The notes: generated by a model not told the origin, from the sequence alone. 64,000 nucleotides of DNA from Pseudoflavonifractor intestinihominis (GCF_040096055.1 NZ_JBBMFK010000020.1:1-64000), one strand, 5' to 3'; shown: positions 8,525-16,876, counted from the first letter of the stretch. Numbers and translations are program-made.

Positions 8525-9829
8525 ATGCTGGACATTCGTTTTATCCGTGAGAATCCGGAAGCTGTAAAAGAGAACATCAAGAAGAAGTTCCAGGACCAGA
8601 AGCTGCCCCTGGTGGACCAGGTGCTGGAGCTGGACGCCGCCAACCGGGCGGCCATGACCGAGGCCAATGAGCTGCGGGCCAGCCGCAACAGCCTGTCCAA
8701 GCAGATCGGCATGCTGATGGGCCAGGCCAAGAAGGACCCCTCCAAGCTGGCCGAGGCCGAGGCCGTCAAGGCCCAGGTCAAGGCCAACGCCGACCGCCTG
8801 GCCGAGCTGGAGGAGCAGGAGACCAAGCTGGCCGAGGAGATCCACCACATCATGCTCCAGATCCCCAACATCATCGACCCCTCCGTGCCCATCGGCCCCG
8901 ACGACTCCTGCAACGTGGAGGTGGAGCGGTTCGGCGAGCCCGTGGTGCCCGACTTCGAGATCCCCTACCACACCCAGATCATGGAGTCCTTTGACGGCAT
9001 CGACATGGACTCCGCCGGCCGGGTGTCCGGCAACGGCTTCTACTACCTGCTGGGCGACATCGCCCGGCTCCACGAGGGCGTGCTGGCCTACGCCCGTGAC
9101 TTTATGATCAACAAGGGCTTCACCTTCTGCATCCCCCCCTTCATGATCCACGGCAACGTGGTGGAGGGCGTCATGAGCCAGACCGACATGGAGGCCATGA
9201 TGTACAAGATCGAGGGCGAGGATCTGTACCTCATCGGCACCAGCGAGCACTCCATGATCGGCAAGTTCATCGACCAGATCATCCCCGAGGAGTCCCTGCC
9301 CCAGACCCTCACCTCCTACTCCCCCTGCTTCCGCAAGGAGAAGGGCGCCCACGGCATTGAGGAGCGGGGCGTGTACCGCATCCACCAGTTCGAGAAGCAG
9401 GAGATGATCGTGGTCTGCAAGCCCGAGGACTCCATGAAGTGGTACGACCAGATGTGGAAGTACTCCGTGGAGCTGTTCCGCACCCTGGACATCCCCGTCC
9501 GCCAGCTGGAGTGCTGCTCCGGCGACCTGGCCGACCTGAAGGTCAAGTCCTGCGACATCGAGGCCTGGTCCCCCCGCCAGCAGAAGTACTTCGAGGTGTG
9601 CTCCTGCTCCAACCTGGGCGACGCCCAGGCCCGCCGCCTGAAGATGCGCGTCAAGGGCGCCGACGGCAAGATGTACCTGCCCCACACCCTCAACAACACC
9701 GTCGTGGCGCCGCCCCGTATGCTCATCGCCCTGCTGGAGAACAACCTCCAGGCCGACGGCTCCGTCAAGATCCCCAAGGTCCTCCAGCCCTACATGGGCG
9801 GCAAGGAAGTCCTGGTGCCCAAGAAGTAA
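8525..9829 (+). CDS. serS: Seryl-tRNA synthetase
   Basis: A 434-residue class II synthetase, full length. The N-terminal tRNA-binding coiled coil spans about residues 30-105. The catalytic core has motif 2 (FRKEKGAHGIEERGVYRIHQ) and the serine-site region EVCSCSNLGDAQARR. It charges tRNA-Ser (and tRNA-Sec where present) in the cytoplasm. The start MLDIRFIRENPE is family-typical, with GATGAGG about 12 bases upstream. No T-box leader is visible, only 80 bases containing parS. A composite repeat follows directly. Confidence 0.95.
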   Translation: MLDIRFIRENPEAVKENIKKKFQDQKLPLVDQVLELDAANRAAMTEANELRASRNSLSKQIGMLMGQAKKDPSKLAEAEAVKAQVKANADRLAELEEQETKLAEEIHHIMLQIPNIIDPSVPIGPDDSCNVEVERFGEPVVPDFEIPYHTQIMESFDGIDMDSAGRVSGNGFYYLLGDIARLHEGVLAYARDFMINKGFTFCIPPFMIHGNVVEGVMSQTDMEAMMYKIEGEDLYLIGTSEHSMIGKFIDQIIPEESLPQTLTSYSPCFRKEKGAHGIEERGVYRIHQFEKQEMIVVCKPEDSMKWYDQMWKYSVELFRTLDIPVRQLECCSGDLADLKVKSCDIEAWSPRQQKYFEVCSCSNLGDAQARRLKMRVKGADGKMYLPHTLNNTVVAPPRMLIALLENNLQADGSVKIPKVLQPYMGGKEVLVPKK

Positions 9830-9832
9830 ACA

Positions 9833-10395
9833 GCCTTCCCCCCAGAGGGAAGGTGCCCCAGTGCGCACACTGGGGCGGATGAGGGGAAATGCAGGTCTTA
9901 GCGCAGTAAATGGGGCCCCCGCGGAAGGCGGCACGCCTTTCGTGGGGAGAGGAGCCGCAGCGAAATGAATGAGCTCTCCCGCTCTGCGGGGAAGCGAACG
10001 ATATGAAGCTTGCGGCGACGACGGCCTCCGGCGGCCTACTTTCCAGCGAGGGAAAGTAGGCAAAGCTCGCCATGGGGCAACAGGCGCGGAGGGCCCTTCC
10101 AGGGCCAAACGCCCCCGTTTCCCCCTGGTACCCCCTTTCGGAGTACGTCCGGCGGCGGCAAAATTCAATCACCCGCCGTATTTGAGAGCAGTTACTATGC
10201 CGGTTCGGTGCCCTGCGTATCGTTCCTGCGTCGCCCGAGCAGAGTTACCCGCCCAGACTTGTAAACCCCTGCAATTTAATCACCGTTCTCAATGCCGCAC
10301 GTAGTCTCTGCGCCGTGTTTTAGCCTCCGGTCGAGGCAACCCAAGCCTTCCCCCTGGGGGGAAGGTGGCTGGCCGCAGGCCAGTCGGATGAGGGG
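9833..10395 (+). repeat. Composite interspersed repeat R2 (M1-M2-M3-M4-M1)
   Basis: A complete plus-oriented copy. M1 is at 9833-9886 with second hairpin CCCCAGTGCGCACACTGGGG; M2 about 9895-10022; M3 about 10023-10140, with an internal stem CCTACTTTCC/GGAAAGTAGG; M4 about 10146-10330; M1 at 10344-10395 ending GATGAGGGG. It fills the serS-mscL gap. No convincing gene lies in it. Confidence 0.9.
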
Positions 10396-10508
10396 AAGGC
10401 TGTCGGTCTGCAAACAGCTTACCATGACACACCACACCAACTCTCTGCGGTTTGTCTGCTGCTCTGGTTGAGGCAAGCCTTGTTACAAAAATTACTGAGG
10501 TTATACAT

Positions 10509-10973
10509 TTGAAGAACATGAAAGACAACATCAAAGATATCAACAAAAAGTCCCGGGGCTTCCTGGGCGAATTCCGCAAGTTCATCGCCCGGGGCAATGT
10601 GATGGACCTGGCTGTGGGCGTCATCATCGGCGGCGCCTTCCAGTCCATCGTCAACTCCCTGGTCAACGACATCATCAACCCCGTCCTGGGTATCTTCACC
10701 GGCGACAGCGAGGCCCTGGCCGCATCCCTGGCCATCCAGCTCCCCGGCGGCGGACAGCTCATGCTGGGCAGCTTCATCAACGCGGTCATCAACTTCCTCA
10801 TCATGGCCTTTGTCATCTTCTGCATCGTGAAGGGGCTCAACTCCTTCCACCGCAAGAAGGAGCAGGCCGCCGACACCGCCCCCGCCAAGCCGGTCCTGTC
10901 CACCCAGGAGCAGCTGCTCACCGAGATCCGTGACCTGCTGCGGGAGCAGCAGGCCAACGGCGCCGACAAGTAA
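10509..10973 (+). CDS. mscL: Large-conductance mechanosensitive channel MscL
   Basis: A 154-residue MscL. The conserved N-terminal helix (GFLGEFRKFIARGNVMDLAVGVIIGGAF) runs into TM1, a short extracellular loop follows, then TM2 (about 100-122) and a cytoplasmic helical bundle. The homopentamer opens under membrane tension to release solutes on osmotic downshock. The TTG at 10509 has GAGG eight bases upstream; the ATG at 10518 is the alternative, three codons in. It is followed 10 bases later by a small membrane protein gene. Confidence 0.92.
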   Translation: MKNMKDNIKDINKKSRGFLGEFRKFIARGNVMDLAVGVIIGGAFQSIVNSLVNDIINPVLGIFTGDSEALAASLAIQLPGGGQLMLGSFINAVINFLIMAFVIFCIVKGLNSFHRKKEQAADTAPAKPVLSTQEQLLTEIRDLLREQQANGADK

Positions 10974-10983
10974 GGAGCGCGCT

Positions 10984-11355
10984 ATGTCTGACGATCACAA
11001 CAAGACGCCCGGCAGCGGCCAGGAGGAACAGCCCCGGGAGACCTACACCCCCGCCTCCCCCCTCAAGCGCATCTGGGCCTGGGTGGGCGTGGTGTACATG
11101 GTCATCATCGTGTGCCTCATGACCTACATGTACGGCACGGGCACCTATCTCCACGGCATCGCCTCCCTGATGGTCATCCCCGCCCTGGGGGGCGGTGGGG
11201 CGTCGGCGGTCTGCCTGTGGCTCACTTCCCCCCAGGAGGGCCGCACCCCCGCCCGCCGGGCCATGATGATCCTGATCACCGCCCTGTGCCTGGCCCTGGC
11301 CATCATCAACCTGATCAACGGAATCCCGGCCCTGCTGGCCAACTTCGGAGGTTAA
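10984..11355 (+). CDS. Small membrane protein, three predicted helices
   Basis: A 123-residue protein I do not recognise. A polar, proline-rich N-terminus (about 1-35) precedes hydrophobic segments at about 38-57 (IWAWVGVVYMVIIVCLMTYMY), 62-82 and 98-120. A strong AAGGAG precedes the ATG at 10984. It sits between mscL and rsmG with gaps of 10 and 4 bases, so the three are probably one transcript. No functional motif is visible. Confidence 0.8.
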   Translation: MSDDHNKTPGSGQEEQPRETYTPASPLKRIWAWVGVVYMVIIVCLMTYMYGTGTYLHGIASLMVIPALGGGGASAVCLWLTSPQEGRTPARRAMMILITALCLALAIINLINGIPALLANFGG

Positions 11356-11359
11356 GCGG

Positions 11360-12076
11360 ATGGAAGAGAGAATTGCCGCCGGGCTCAAGGCCATGGGAGT
11401 GCCTCTCCCCTCCCCTGCCGCGCCCGCCATGCTGGCCCGCTACGGCCGGCTGCTGCTGGAGAAAAACCAGGTCATGAACCTGACCGCCATCACCGACCCG
11501 GACAAGGTGGCCGACCTCCACTTCCTGGACTCCGCCGCCCTGCTCACCCTGGACGGGGTGGACTTCAAGGGCAAGCGGGTCATCGACGTGGGCACCGGCG
11601 CGGGATTCCCCGGCCTGCCTTTGAAGATTCTGGAGCCCGGCCTCTCCCTCACCCTGCTGGACAGCCTGGGCAAGCGGGTCACCTGGCTGGGCGAGGTGTG
11701 CGCCGACCTGGGCCTGACCGACGTGAACTGCGTCCACGCCCGGGCCGAGGAACAGGCCCTGGAGCCGGGCTGGCGGGACGGGTTCGACTTTGCCGTGTCC
11801 CGGGCCGTGGCCGACCTGCGGGTGCTCACCGAGCTGTGCCTGCCCTACGTGAAACCGGGCGGAGCGTTCCTGGCCATGAAGGCGGTGGACTGCACCGAGG
11901 AGCTGTCCGGCGCAGCCAACGCCATCGCCCGTCTGGGCGGCAAGGTGGAGGCCCTGCGGGACTATGAGATCCCCGGCGCTGGGGTCACCCACCGGGTGGT
12001 GGTCATCCGCAAAACCGCCCCCACCCCCAAGGGCTACCCCCGCCGCTGGGCCAAGCTCCAGAAAGCCCCCCTTTGA
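11360..12076 (+). CDS. rsmG: 16S rRNA (guanine-527-N7)-methyltransferase RsmG
   Basis: A 238-residue RsmG (GidB), usual length. The SAM-binding motif I is VIDVGTGAGFPGLPLKI (about 74-90); the N-terminal NLTAITDPDKVADLHFLDS is also diagnostic. It methylates G527 of 16S rRNA; loss in other bacteria gives low-level streptomycin resistance. In many Firmicutes rsmG lies next to noc and parAB. Here it lies 4.4 kb downstream of parB, with serS and mscL between. Confidence 0.95.
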   Translation: MEERIAAGLKAMGVPLPSPAAPAMLARYGRLLLEKNQVMNLTAITDPDKVADLHFLDSAALLTLDGVDFKGKRVIDVGTGAGFPGLPLKILEPGLSLTLLDSLGKRVTWLGEVCADLGLTDVNCVHARAEEQALEPGWRDGFDFAVSRAVADLRVLTELCLPYVKPGGAFLAMKAVDCTEELSGAANAIARLGGKVEALRDYEIPGAGVTHRVVVIRKTAPTPKGYPRRWAKLQKAPL

Positions 12077-12120
12077 ATTGGCACAATTTTTGCTATTGTG
12101 TTACATTTGCACAAAAAATA

Positions 12121-12149
12121 TTGGAAAACCCAGCCCGTCATGATATACT
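12121..12149 (+). promoter_or_regulatory. Promoter of the MinD-like gene
   Basis: TTGGAA at 12121-12126, a 17-base spacer and TATACT at 12144-12149, 27 bases before the start codon, in an AT-rich gap. Confidence 0.75.
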
Positions 12150-12175
12150 AACACCGTATGAACTGGAGGGACGCT

Positions 12176-12913
12176 ATGAGTACCGCCGTTGTGGTCACGT
12201 CCGGTAAGGGTGGGACGGGAAAGACCTCCCTGACCGGGGGCGTCTCGTCCTGTCTGGCCGCCCTGGGCCGCCGGGTGCTGTGCATCGACATGGACATCGG
12301 CCTGCGCAACCTGGACATCTCCCTGGGCCTTACCGACCGGGCCCTCATGGACTTCACCGATGTGCTGGAGGGCCGCTGCTCCCTGAAGCGGGCAGCAGTC
12401 CCCCACCCGGTTATCAAAAATCTCTACCTCCTCACCGCACCCCTCACCCTGCCCCCGGGCATCAGCGAGGAGCGGATGAAGGCCTTCCTCCGCACGGCCC
12501 GGCAGCAGTACGACTATATCCTTATGGACTCCCCCGCCGGCATGGGCGAGGGCTTCCGGCTGGCCGTGTGCGGTGCGGACCGGGGCATCGTGGTCTCCAC
12601 CACCGACGCCTCCGCCCTCCGGGACGCCCAGCGGGTGGTCTCCCTCCTCTCCCGCCAGCTGCCCTCCATCCACCTGGTGGTCAACCGGGTGCAGCCCAAG
12701 CTGCTCCGCCGGCTCCACACCACCATCGACGACGCCATGGACGCCGCCGGCCTGCCCCTGCTGGGCGTGGTGCCCGAGGATGAGCAGGTCATGCTCTCCG
12801 CCAACCAGGGCAAGCCCATCATCCTGGCCAGCCGGAAGGGCGCCGCTGTGGCCTACCTCAACATCGCCCGCCGCCTGATGGGTGAGCGGGTGCCCCTCAT
12901 GCACATCCGCTGA
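12176..12913 (+). CDS. MinD/ParA-type ATPase (MinD-like)
   Basis: A 245-residue P-loop ATPase of the MinD/Mrp group. The deviant Walker A is KGGTGKTS at residues 11-18, with CIDMDIGLRNLDISLGL (switch I region) and the Walker B strand YILMDSPAG. MinD recruits the division inhibitor MinC to the membrane. The C-terminus (ARRLMGERVPLMHIR) could form the amphipathic targeting helix but is not a clear match. No minC, minE or divIVA is nearby, so an orphan MinD-like role is possible. GGAGGG lies five bases before the ATG at 12176. Confidence 0.75.
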   Translation: MSTAVVVTSGKGGTGKTSLTGGVSSCLAALGRRVLCIDMDIGLRNLDISLGLTDRALMDFTDVLEGRCSLKRAAVPHPVIKNLYLLTAPLTLPPGISEERMKAFLRTARQQYDYILMDSPAGMGEGFRLAVCGADRGIVVSTTDASALRDAQRVVSLLSRQLPSIHLVVNRVQPKLLRRLHTTIDDAMDAAGLPLLGVVPEDEQVMLSANQGKPIILASRKGAAVAYLNIARRLMGERVPLMHIR

Positions 12914-13004
12914 CCGGCCCCGGCTTTCCCACAGGGCGGGACAGCCGGGTGGAATCTCTCCGGGCCGGGCCCGGAAGCGTGGGCCGGAAGGCCCGGGAGG
13001 CGCT

Positions 13005-13613
13005 ATGTACTGTACCAAATGCGGCGCGCCGCTGAAGGATGGGGTGAAGTTTTGCACATCCTGCGGCGCAAAGGTGGAAAATCTGGCGGCACAGCCCCAG
13101 ACCGCTCCCCCGCCCAGGGCCGGGAAACGGCTCAGGCCCGGGTGGAAGGCGGTCCTGGCCTCAGGGGCCCTGGCTGCGGTCACCCTGGCCGTGGCCCTGG
13201 GGGTATTTCTGTGGGCCGCGGCGGCCCGGACCAACACCCCGGAGGGGGCCCTGACCCTGGCGGTGGAGGGCCTGGCGGCGGGCGACGGGCCGCGGGCCGC
13301 CCAGGCCATGGAGCTGACCCTGAGCCAGCAGGCCGGCATGAGATCCATGACCGCGGCCCAGGGGCAGTACGCCCTGCTCTCCGCCCTCCGTCTGCCCGAG
13401 GATACAGACGCCAGCCAATCCCTCCAGTCCGCCCGGCTGGTCACCGCCATGGTATCCTACACCAACTCCGCGGGCACCGCCTGCCAGGGGTCGGCCCTGG
13501 TCCGGCTCACCTGGGCCGACGGAACCCAGACCACCGCCCTGCTCCCGGGAGCAGCCCTGGAATATGACGGCGGAAGCTGGCATATCATATCCGGGCTGGG
13601 CCCCATAATCTGA
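13005..13613 (+). CDS. Zinc-ribbon membrane protein
   Basis: A 202-residue protein. The N-terminal zinc ribbon carries two CxxC knuckles (CTKCGAPLKDGVKFCTSCG, residues 3-21). A basic linker and one transmembrane helix follow (about 52-75), then a soluble domain of about 125 residues. GGGAGG lies four bases before the ATG at 13005. The layout (ribbon, one helix, outer domain) recurs at 50946 and 51704 in this window. Function unknown; the ribbon probably binds a partner in the cytoplasm. It lies 16 bases before the methylglyoxal-synthase-like gene. Confidence 0.75.
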   Translation: MYCTKCGAPLKDGVKFCTSCGAKVENLAAQPQTAPPPRAGKRLRPGWKAVLASGALAAVTLAVALGVFLWAAAARTNTPEGALTLAVEGLAAGDGPRAAQAMELTLSQQAGMRSMTAAQGQYALLSALRLPEDTDASQSLQSARLVTAMVSYTNSAGTACQGSALVRLTWADGTQTTALLPGAALEYDGGSWHIISGLGPII

Positions 13614-13629
13614 GAAAGGATGAATTCCG

Positions 13630-14046
13630 ATGAACATTGCCCTTATGGCCCACGACCGCAGAAAGGAACTGATGGTCCAATTCTGCATCGCCTACTGCGG
13701 CATCCTCTCCAAGCACACCGTCTGCGCCACCAACACCACGGGAAAGCTGGTCGCCGAGGCCACCGGGCTGCCGGTATACCTCTTCCTTTCCTGTCAGCAC
13801 GGCGGAAGCCAGCAGATCGGCGCCCGCATCGCCTACAACGAGATCGACATGGTCCTCTTCTTCTGCGACCCCCAGTCCAGTGACATGGATGCCGACCTGA
13901 GCTACATCACCCGGCTGTGCGACCAGTACAACATCCCCTACGCCACCAACGTGGGCACCGCTGAGATGCTCATCCACGGCCTGGAGCGGGGCGATCTGGA
14001 CTGGCGCGAGATTATCAATCCCAAGACCAAGCCCTTTACTGTGTAA
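13630..14046 (+). CDS. Methylglyoxal synthase-fold protein lacking catalytic residues
   Basis: A 138-residue protein that aligns along its length with methylglyoxal synthase (MNIALMAHD start, ATNTTGKL, QQIGARIAYNEIDMVLFF, NIPYATNVGTAE). The enzyme turns dihydroxyacetone phosphate into methylglyoxal. Two key positions differ. The catalytic Asp of the conserved GGDQQ (Asp71 in E. coli) is Ser here (HGGSQQ), and the active-site His (His98) falls in SSDMDAD, with no His. Phosphate-binding threonines are kept. It is therefore more likely a regulatory or repurposed member than an active MgsA; I leave the symbol empty. A terminator follows. Confidence 0.8.
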   Translation: MNIALMAHDRRKELMVQFCIAYCGILSKHTVCATNTTGKLVAEATGLPVYLFLSCQHGGSQQIGARIAYNEIDMVLFFCDPQSSDMDADLSYITRLCDQYNIPYATNVGTAEMLIHGLERGDLDWREIINPKTKPFTV

Positions 14047-14055
14047 TGCTTCCGC

Positions 14056-14091
14056 CGCGCCGCCCCGCACCATTGGGCGGCGCGTTTTTTT
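14056..14091 (+). terminator. Rho-independent terminator
   Basis: CGCGCCGCCC (14056-14065) pairs with GGGCGGCGCG (14075-14084), followed by seven T. Confidence 0.9.
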
Positions 14092-14144
14092 GCCTTCCCC
14101 CCGGGGGGAAGGTGGCATTTGCGGAGCAAATGACGGATGAGGGG
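14092..14144 (+). repeat. Single M1 repeat unit
   Basis: C-run/G-run hairpin, then second hairpin CATTTGCGGAGCAAATG (14116-14132), then the GGATGAGGGG end. It lies between the terminator and the hisS promoter. Confidence 0.9.
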
Positions 14145-14205
14145 TGTGGTCGGGCGCCATGTCAGACCATAGCCTCCCAAATTCCCGCTTTTGGGCCTCA
14201 AACGG

Positions 14206-14234
14206 TTGACAGACCGGGAAATTTGGGATAATAT
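14206..14234 (+). promoter_or_regulatory. Promoter of the hisS T-box transcript
   Basis: Consensus TTGACA (14206-14211), a 17-base spacer and TAATAT (14229-14234). Confidence 0.92.
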
Positions 14235-14240
14235 CATACC

Positions 14241-14497
14241 GTATGCAGTGACAACCACCGCCACGACGGAGCATGAGTACCGGGCACACCGCCGGACAGA
14301 GAAGGACGCCCTCGGCTGAAAGCGTCCCACGGACCGGAACCCGGGAAAGACGGCTCTACCAGCGGGGATGGAGACATCCACGGCCCGCTCCCCGTAACAG
14401 GAGCACAGAGGGCGGGACGATCAGTCCCGCCGAACATGGGTGGCACCACGGAGGCAGGCGCTTTCGTCCCATTGTCTGGGGACGGAGGCGCTTTTTT
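14241..14497 (+). promoter_or_regulatory. T-box riboswitch upstream of hisS, Asp (GAC) specifier predicted
   Basis: Stem I carries the AGTA S-turn (14276-14279), an upper stem GGACGC/GCGTCC with loop GGCTGAA (14304-14327), and lower pairing of 14269-14272 with 14353-14356. This fold leaves GAC plus a purine (14349-14352) in the specifier position, an aspartate codon. The T-box core TGGCACCACGG is at 14441-14451. The terminator GCGC/GCGC (14458-14491) ends in six T. Uncharged tRNA would stabilise the antiterminator and allow hisS transcription. TGGC would pair with discriminator G73, as found in tRNA-Asp. The specifier reading is by hand folding. Confidence 0.85.
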
Positions 14498-14638
14498 GTC
14501 TTTAACCGCCATACCCCGTTTTGACTCAAATTGCCGGAGTGAATCCGGTCAATTTCAAGGTCTTGCTGCGCAACCCCTGACGCCCCACCCGAAGCGCCAA
14601 GCAGCAGCGGCCTATCCTATACAAAAGGAGTTTTTCAG

Positions 14639-16039
14639 ATGGAACGTATCAAGCCCCGCACCCTGTCCGGCTTCATGGAGCTGCTGCCGGCGGATCAGGT
14701 GCTCTTTGACCGCATGGTGGCCATCCTCCGGGAGAGCTACTCCCTCTACGGCTTCACCCCCCTGGACACCCCCGCCATTGAGGCCAGCGAGGTGCTGCTG
14801 GCCAAGGGCGGCGGCGAGACCGAGAAGCAGATCTACCGCTTCCAGAAGGGCGACAGCGACCTGTCCCTCCGCTTTGACCTGACCGTGCCCCTGGCCAAAT
14901 ACGTGGCCCTCCACTACAACGAGCTCTCCTTCCCCTTCCGCCGCTTCCAGATCGGCAAGGTCTACCGGGGTGAGCGGGCCCAGCGGGGCCGGTTCCGGGA
15001 GTTCTACCAGGCCGACATCGACGTCATCGGCGACGGCAAGCTGGACATCATCAACGAGGCGGAGATCCCCTCCATCATCTACCGCACCTTCACCGCCCTG
15101 GGCCTGAACCGGTTCAAGATCCGGGTGAACAACCGGAAGGTACTCAACGGCCTCTTTGCCCTGCTGGGTCTGGAGGCGCAGGCGGGCGACGTGATGCGCA
15201 CCATTGACAAACTGGAAAAAATTGGCTCCGATAAGGTAAAGGCCATCCTGGTGGACGACTTCGCCGTGCCCGCCGACACCGCCGACACCCTGCTCAGCCT
15301 GCTCTCCGCCGCAGACCCCATGGCCGCCCTGGCGCCCTTCAAGGGCAAGAACGAGCTGTTCGACCTGGGCGTGACCGAGCTGGAGACCGTGGTGAAGTAC
15401 ATGGCCGCCTTCGGCGTGCCCGCCGACCACTTCATGGTGGACCTGACCATCGCCCGGGGCCTGGACTACTACACAGGCACCGTCTACGAGACCGTCATGC
15501 TGGACCACCCCGAGGTGGGCTCCATCTGCTCCGGCGGCCGGTACGACAGCCTGGCCGAGTACTACACCGACAAGCAGCTGCCCGGCGTGGGCATCTCCAT
15601 CGGTCTGACCCGGCTGTTCTACGTGCTTCAGGAGCAGAAGATGCTCAACCCCGCCGCCTCCACCGCCCCCGCCGACGTGCTCATCCTGCCCATGACGGAG
15701 GATCTGTCCGCCGCCATCTCCTTTGCCACCGCCCTGCGGGCCCAGGGCGTCCGGGCCCAGCTCCACTGCGAGCAGAAGAAGTTCAAGCAAAAGCTCAACT
15801 ACGCCAACAAGCTCTCCATCCCCTTCGCCGCCTTCCTGGGCGAGGACGAGGTAAAGGCGGGCACGGTCACCGTGAAGAACCTGCTCATGTCCGACGACCT
15901 CACCGAGGAGGAGAAGGCCGACATGGAGAGCCAGGGCTTCTACAAGCAGGTCACCCTGCCCGTGCCCGAGGCGGTGTCCTACGTGAAGAACTACCTCAGT
16001 GACCCCCGGGAGGACCGACCCATCCTGGACAAGGAGTAA
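14639..16039 (+). CDS. hisS: Histidyl-tRNA synthetase
   Basis: A 466-residue class II HisRS. Class II motif 2 is FRRFQIGKVYRGERAQRGRFREFYQADID; histidine-specific motifs are GLDYYTGTVYE (HisA-type 1) and SICSGGRYD (HisA-type 2). A C-terminal anticodon-binding domain (about 345-430) is present. The end is somewhat longer than in E. coli. AAAGGAG lies eight bases before the ATG. A T-box leader controls it. In Firmicutes hisS is usually followed directly by aspS; here a repeat cluster and an SLH gene separate them. Confidence 0.95.
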   Translation: MERIKPRTLSGFMELLPADQVLFDRMVAILRESYSLYGFTPLDTPAIEASEVLLAKGGGETEKQIYRFQKGDSDLSLRFDLTVPLAKYVALHYNELSFPFRRFQIGKVYRGERAQRGRFREFYQADIDVIGDGKLDIINEAEIPSIIYRTFTALGLNRFKIRVNNRKVLNGLFALLGLEAQAGDVMRTIDKLEKIGSDKVKAILVDDFAVPADTADTLLSLLSAADPMAALAPFKGKNELFDLGVTELETVVKYMAAFGVPADHFMVDLTIARGLDYYTGTVYETVMLDHPEVGSICSGGRYDSLAEYYTDKQLPGVGISIGLTRLFYVLQEQKMLNPAASTAPADVLILPMTEDLSAAISFATALRAQGVRAQLHCEQKKFKQKLNYANKLSIPFAAFLGEDEVKAGTVTVKNLLMSDDLTEEEKADMESQGFYKQVTLPVPEAVSYVKNYLSDPREDRPILDKE

Positions 16040-16108
16040 GCCCAGCCCCCAGCCGGGCCCCAAAAAGCCTTTCCCCGGCGGGAAAAACCGGAGAGAATGC
16101 CGCCTCAA

Positions 16109-16876
16109 AGCTTTCCCCCCTGGGGGGAAGGTGGCTGCCTCTCGGGGCCCCCGCACGAGCCCAGCGAAGCGGGTCGTGTGGGGAGAGGACGAGCAGCGGA
16201 GTGAACGAGGCCTGCCGCTTGCGGCGGGCTGAGCGATACGCAGCTTGCGAGGACGATGGCCTCCGGCGGCCTACTTTCCAGCGAGGGAAAGTAGGCAAAG
16301 CTCGCCATGGGGCAACAGGCGCGGAGAGGCCCTTTCAGGGCCAAACGCGCCCGTTTCCCCCTGGTACCTCCTTTCCCGGGGGCCCCGCCGAAGCCCAGCG
16401 AAGTGGGTTCGGTGGGGAGAGGACGAGCAGCGGAGTGAACGAGCCCTGGCATTTATGCCGGGGTGAGCGATACGCAGCTTGCGAGGACGAGGTCCGGCGG
16501 CGGCAAAATTCAATGACCCGCCGTATTTGTGAGTAGTTACTATGCCGGTTCGGTGCCCTGCGTGCCGTTCCCCTTCTGCCCGAGCAGGGTTAGCCCCCAG
16601 ACTTGTAAACCCCTGCAATTCAATGACCGTTCTCAATGCCGCACAAAGTCTCTGCGCCGTGTTTCAGCTTTTGCCCGAGGCAAGCCTTCCCCCTCGGGGG
16701 GAAGGTGGATGCTGCTGCTTGGGGCCCCCACATGAGCTCGGCGAGGCAAAAATGGGGCCCCCGCGGAAGGCGGAACGCCTTTCGTGGGGAGAGGAGCCGC
16801 AGTAAAATGAGCGAGCTTTCACCTTCAGGCGGAAGCGAGGGATATGGCACTTGCGGCGACGATGTCGGATGAGGGG
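16109..16876 (+). repeat. Composite interspersed repeat R3
   Basis: The longest hisS-side cluster: partial M1, M2 variant (about 16145-16257), M3 (16258-16375), a second M2 variant (16376-16490), M4 (16491-16675), M1 start (16683-16710), then M2 (16745-16865) and a GATGAGGGG end (16868-16876). The two M2 types share a frame but differ in stem sequence. Confidence 0.88.

Noticed and set aside
10146..10330. A recurring 60-70-residue frame in M4 (reading like MSSYYAGSVPC... in several copies) as a conserved small protein
   Set aside because: The similarity is explained by DNA-level repeat identity. Starts, stops and frames differ between copies, and inverted copies are open on the other strand. 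No ribosome site is conserved.
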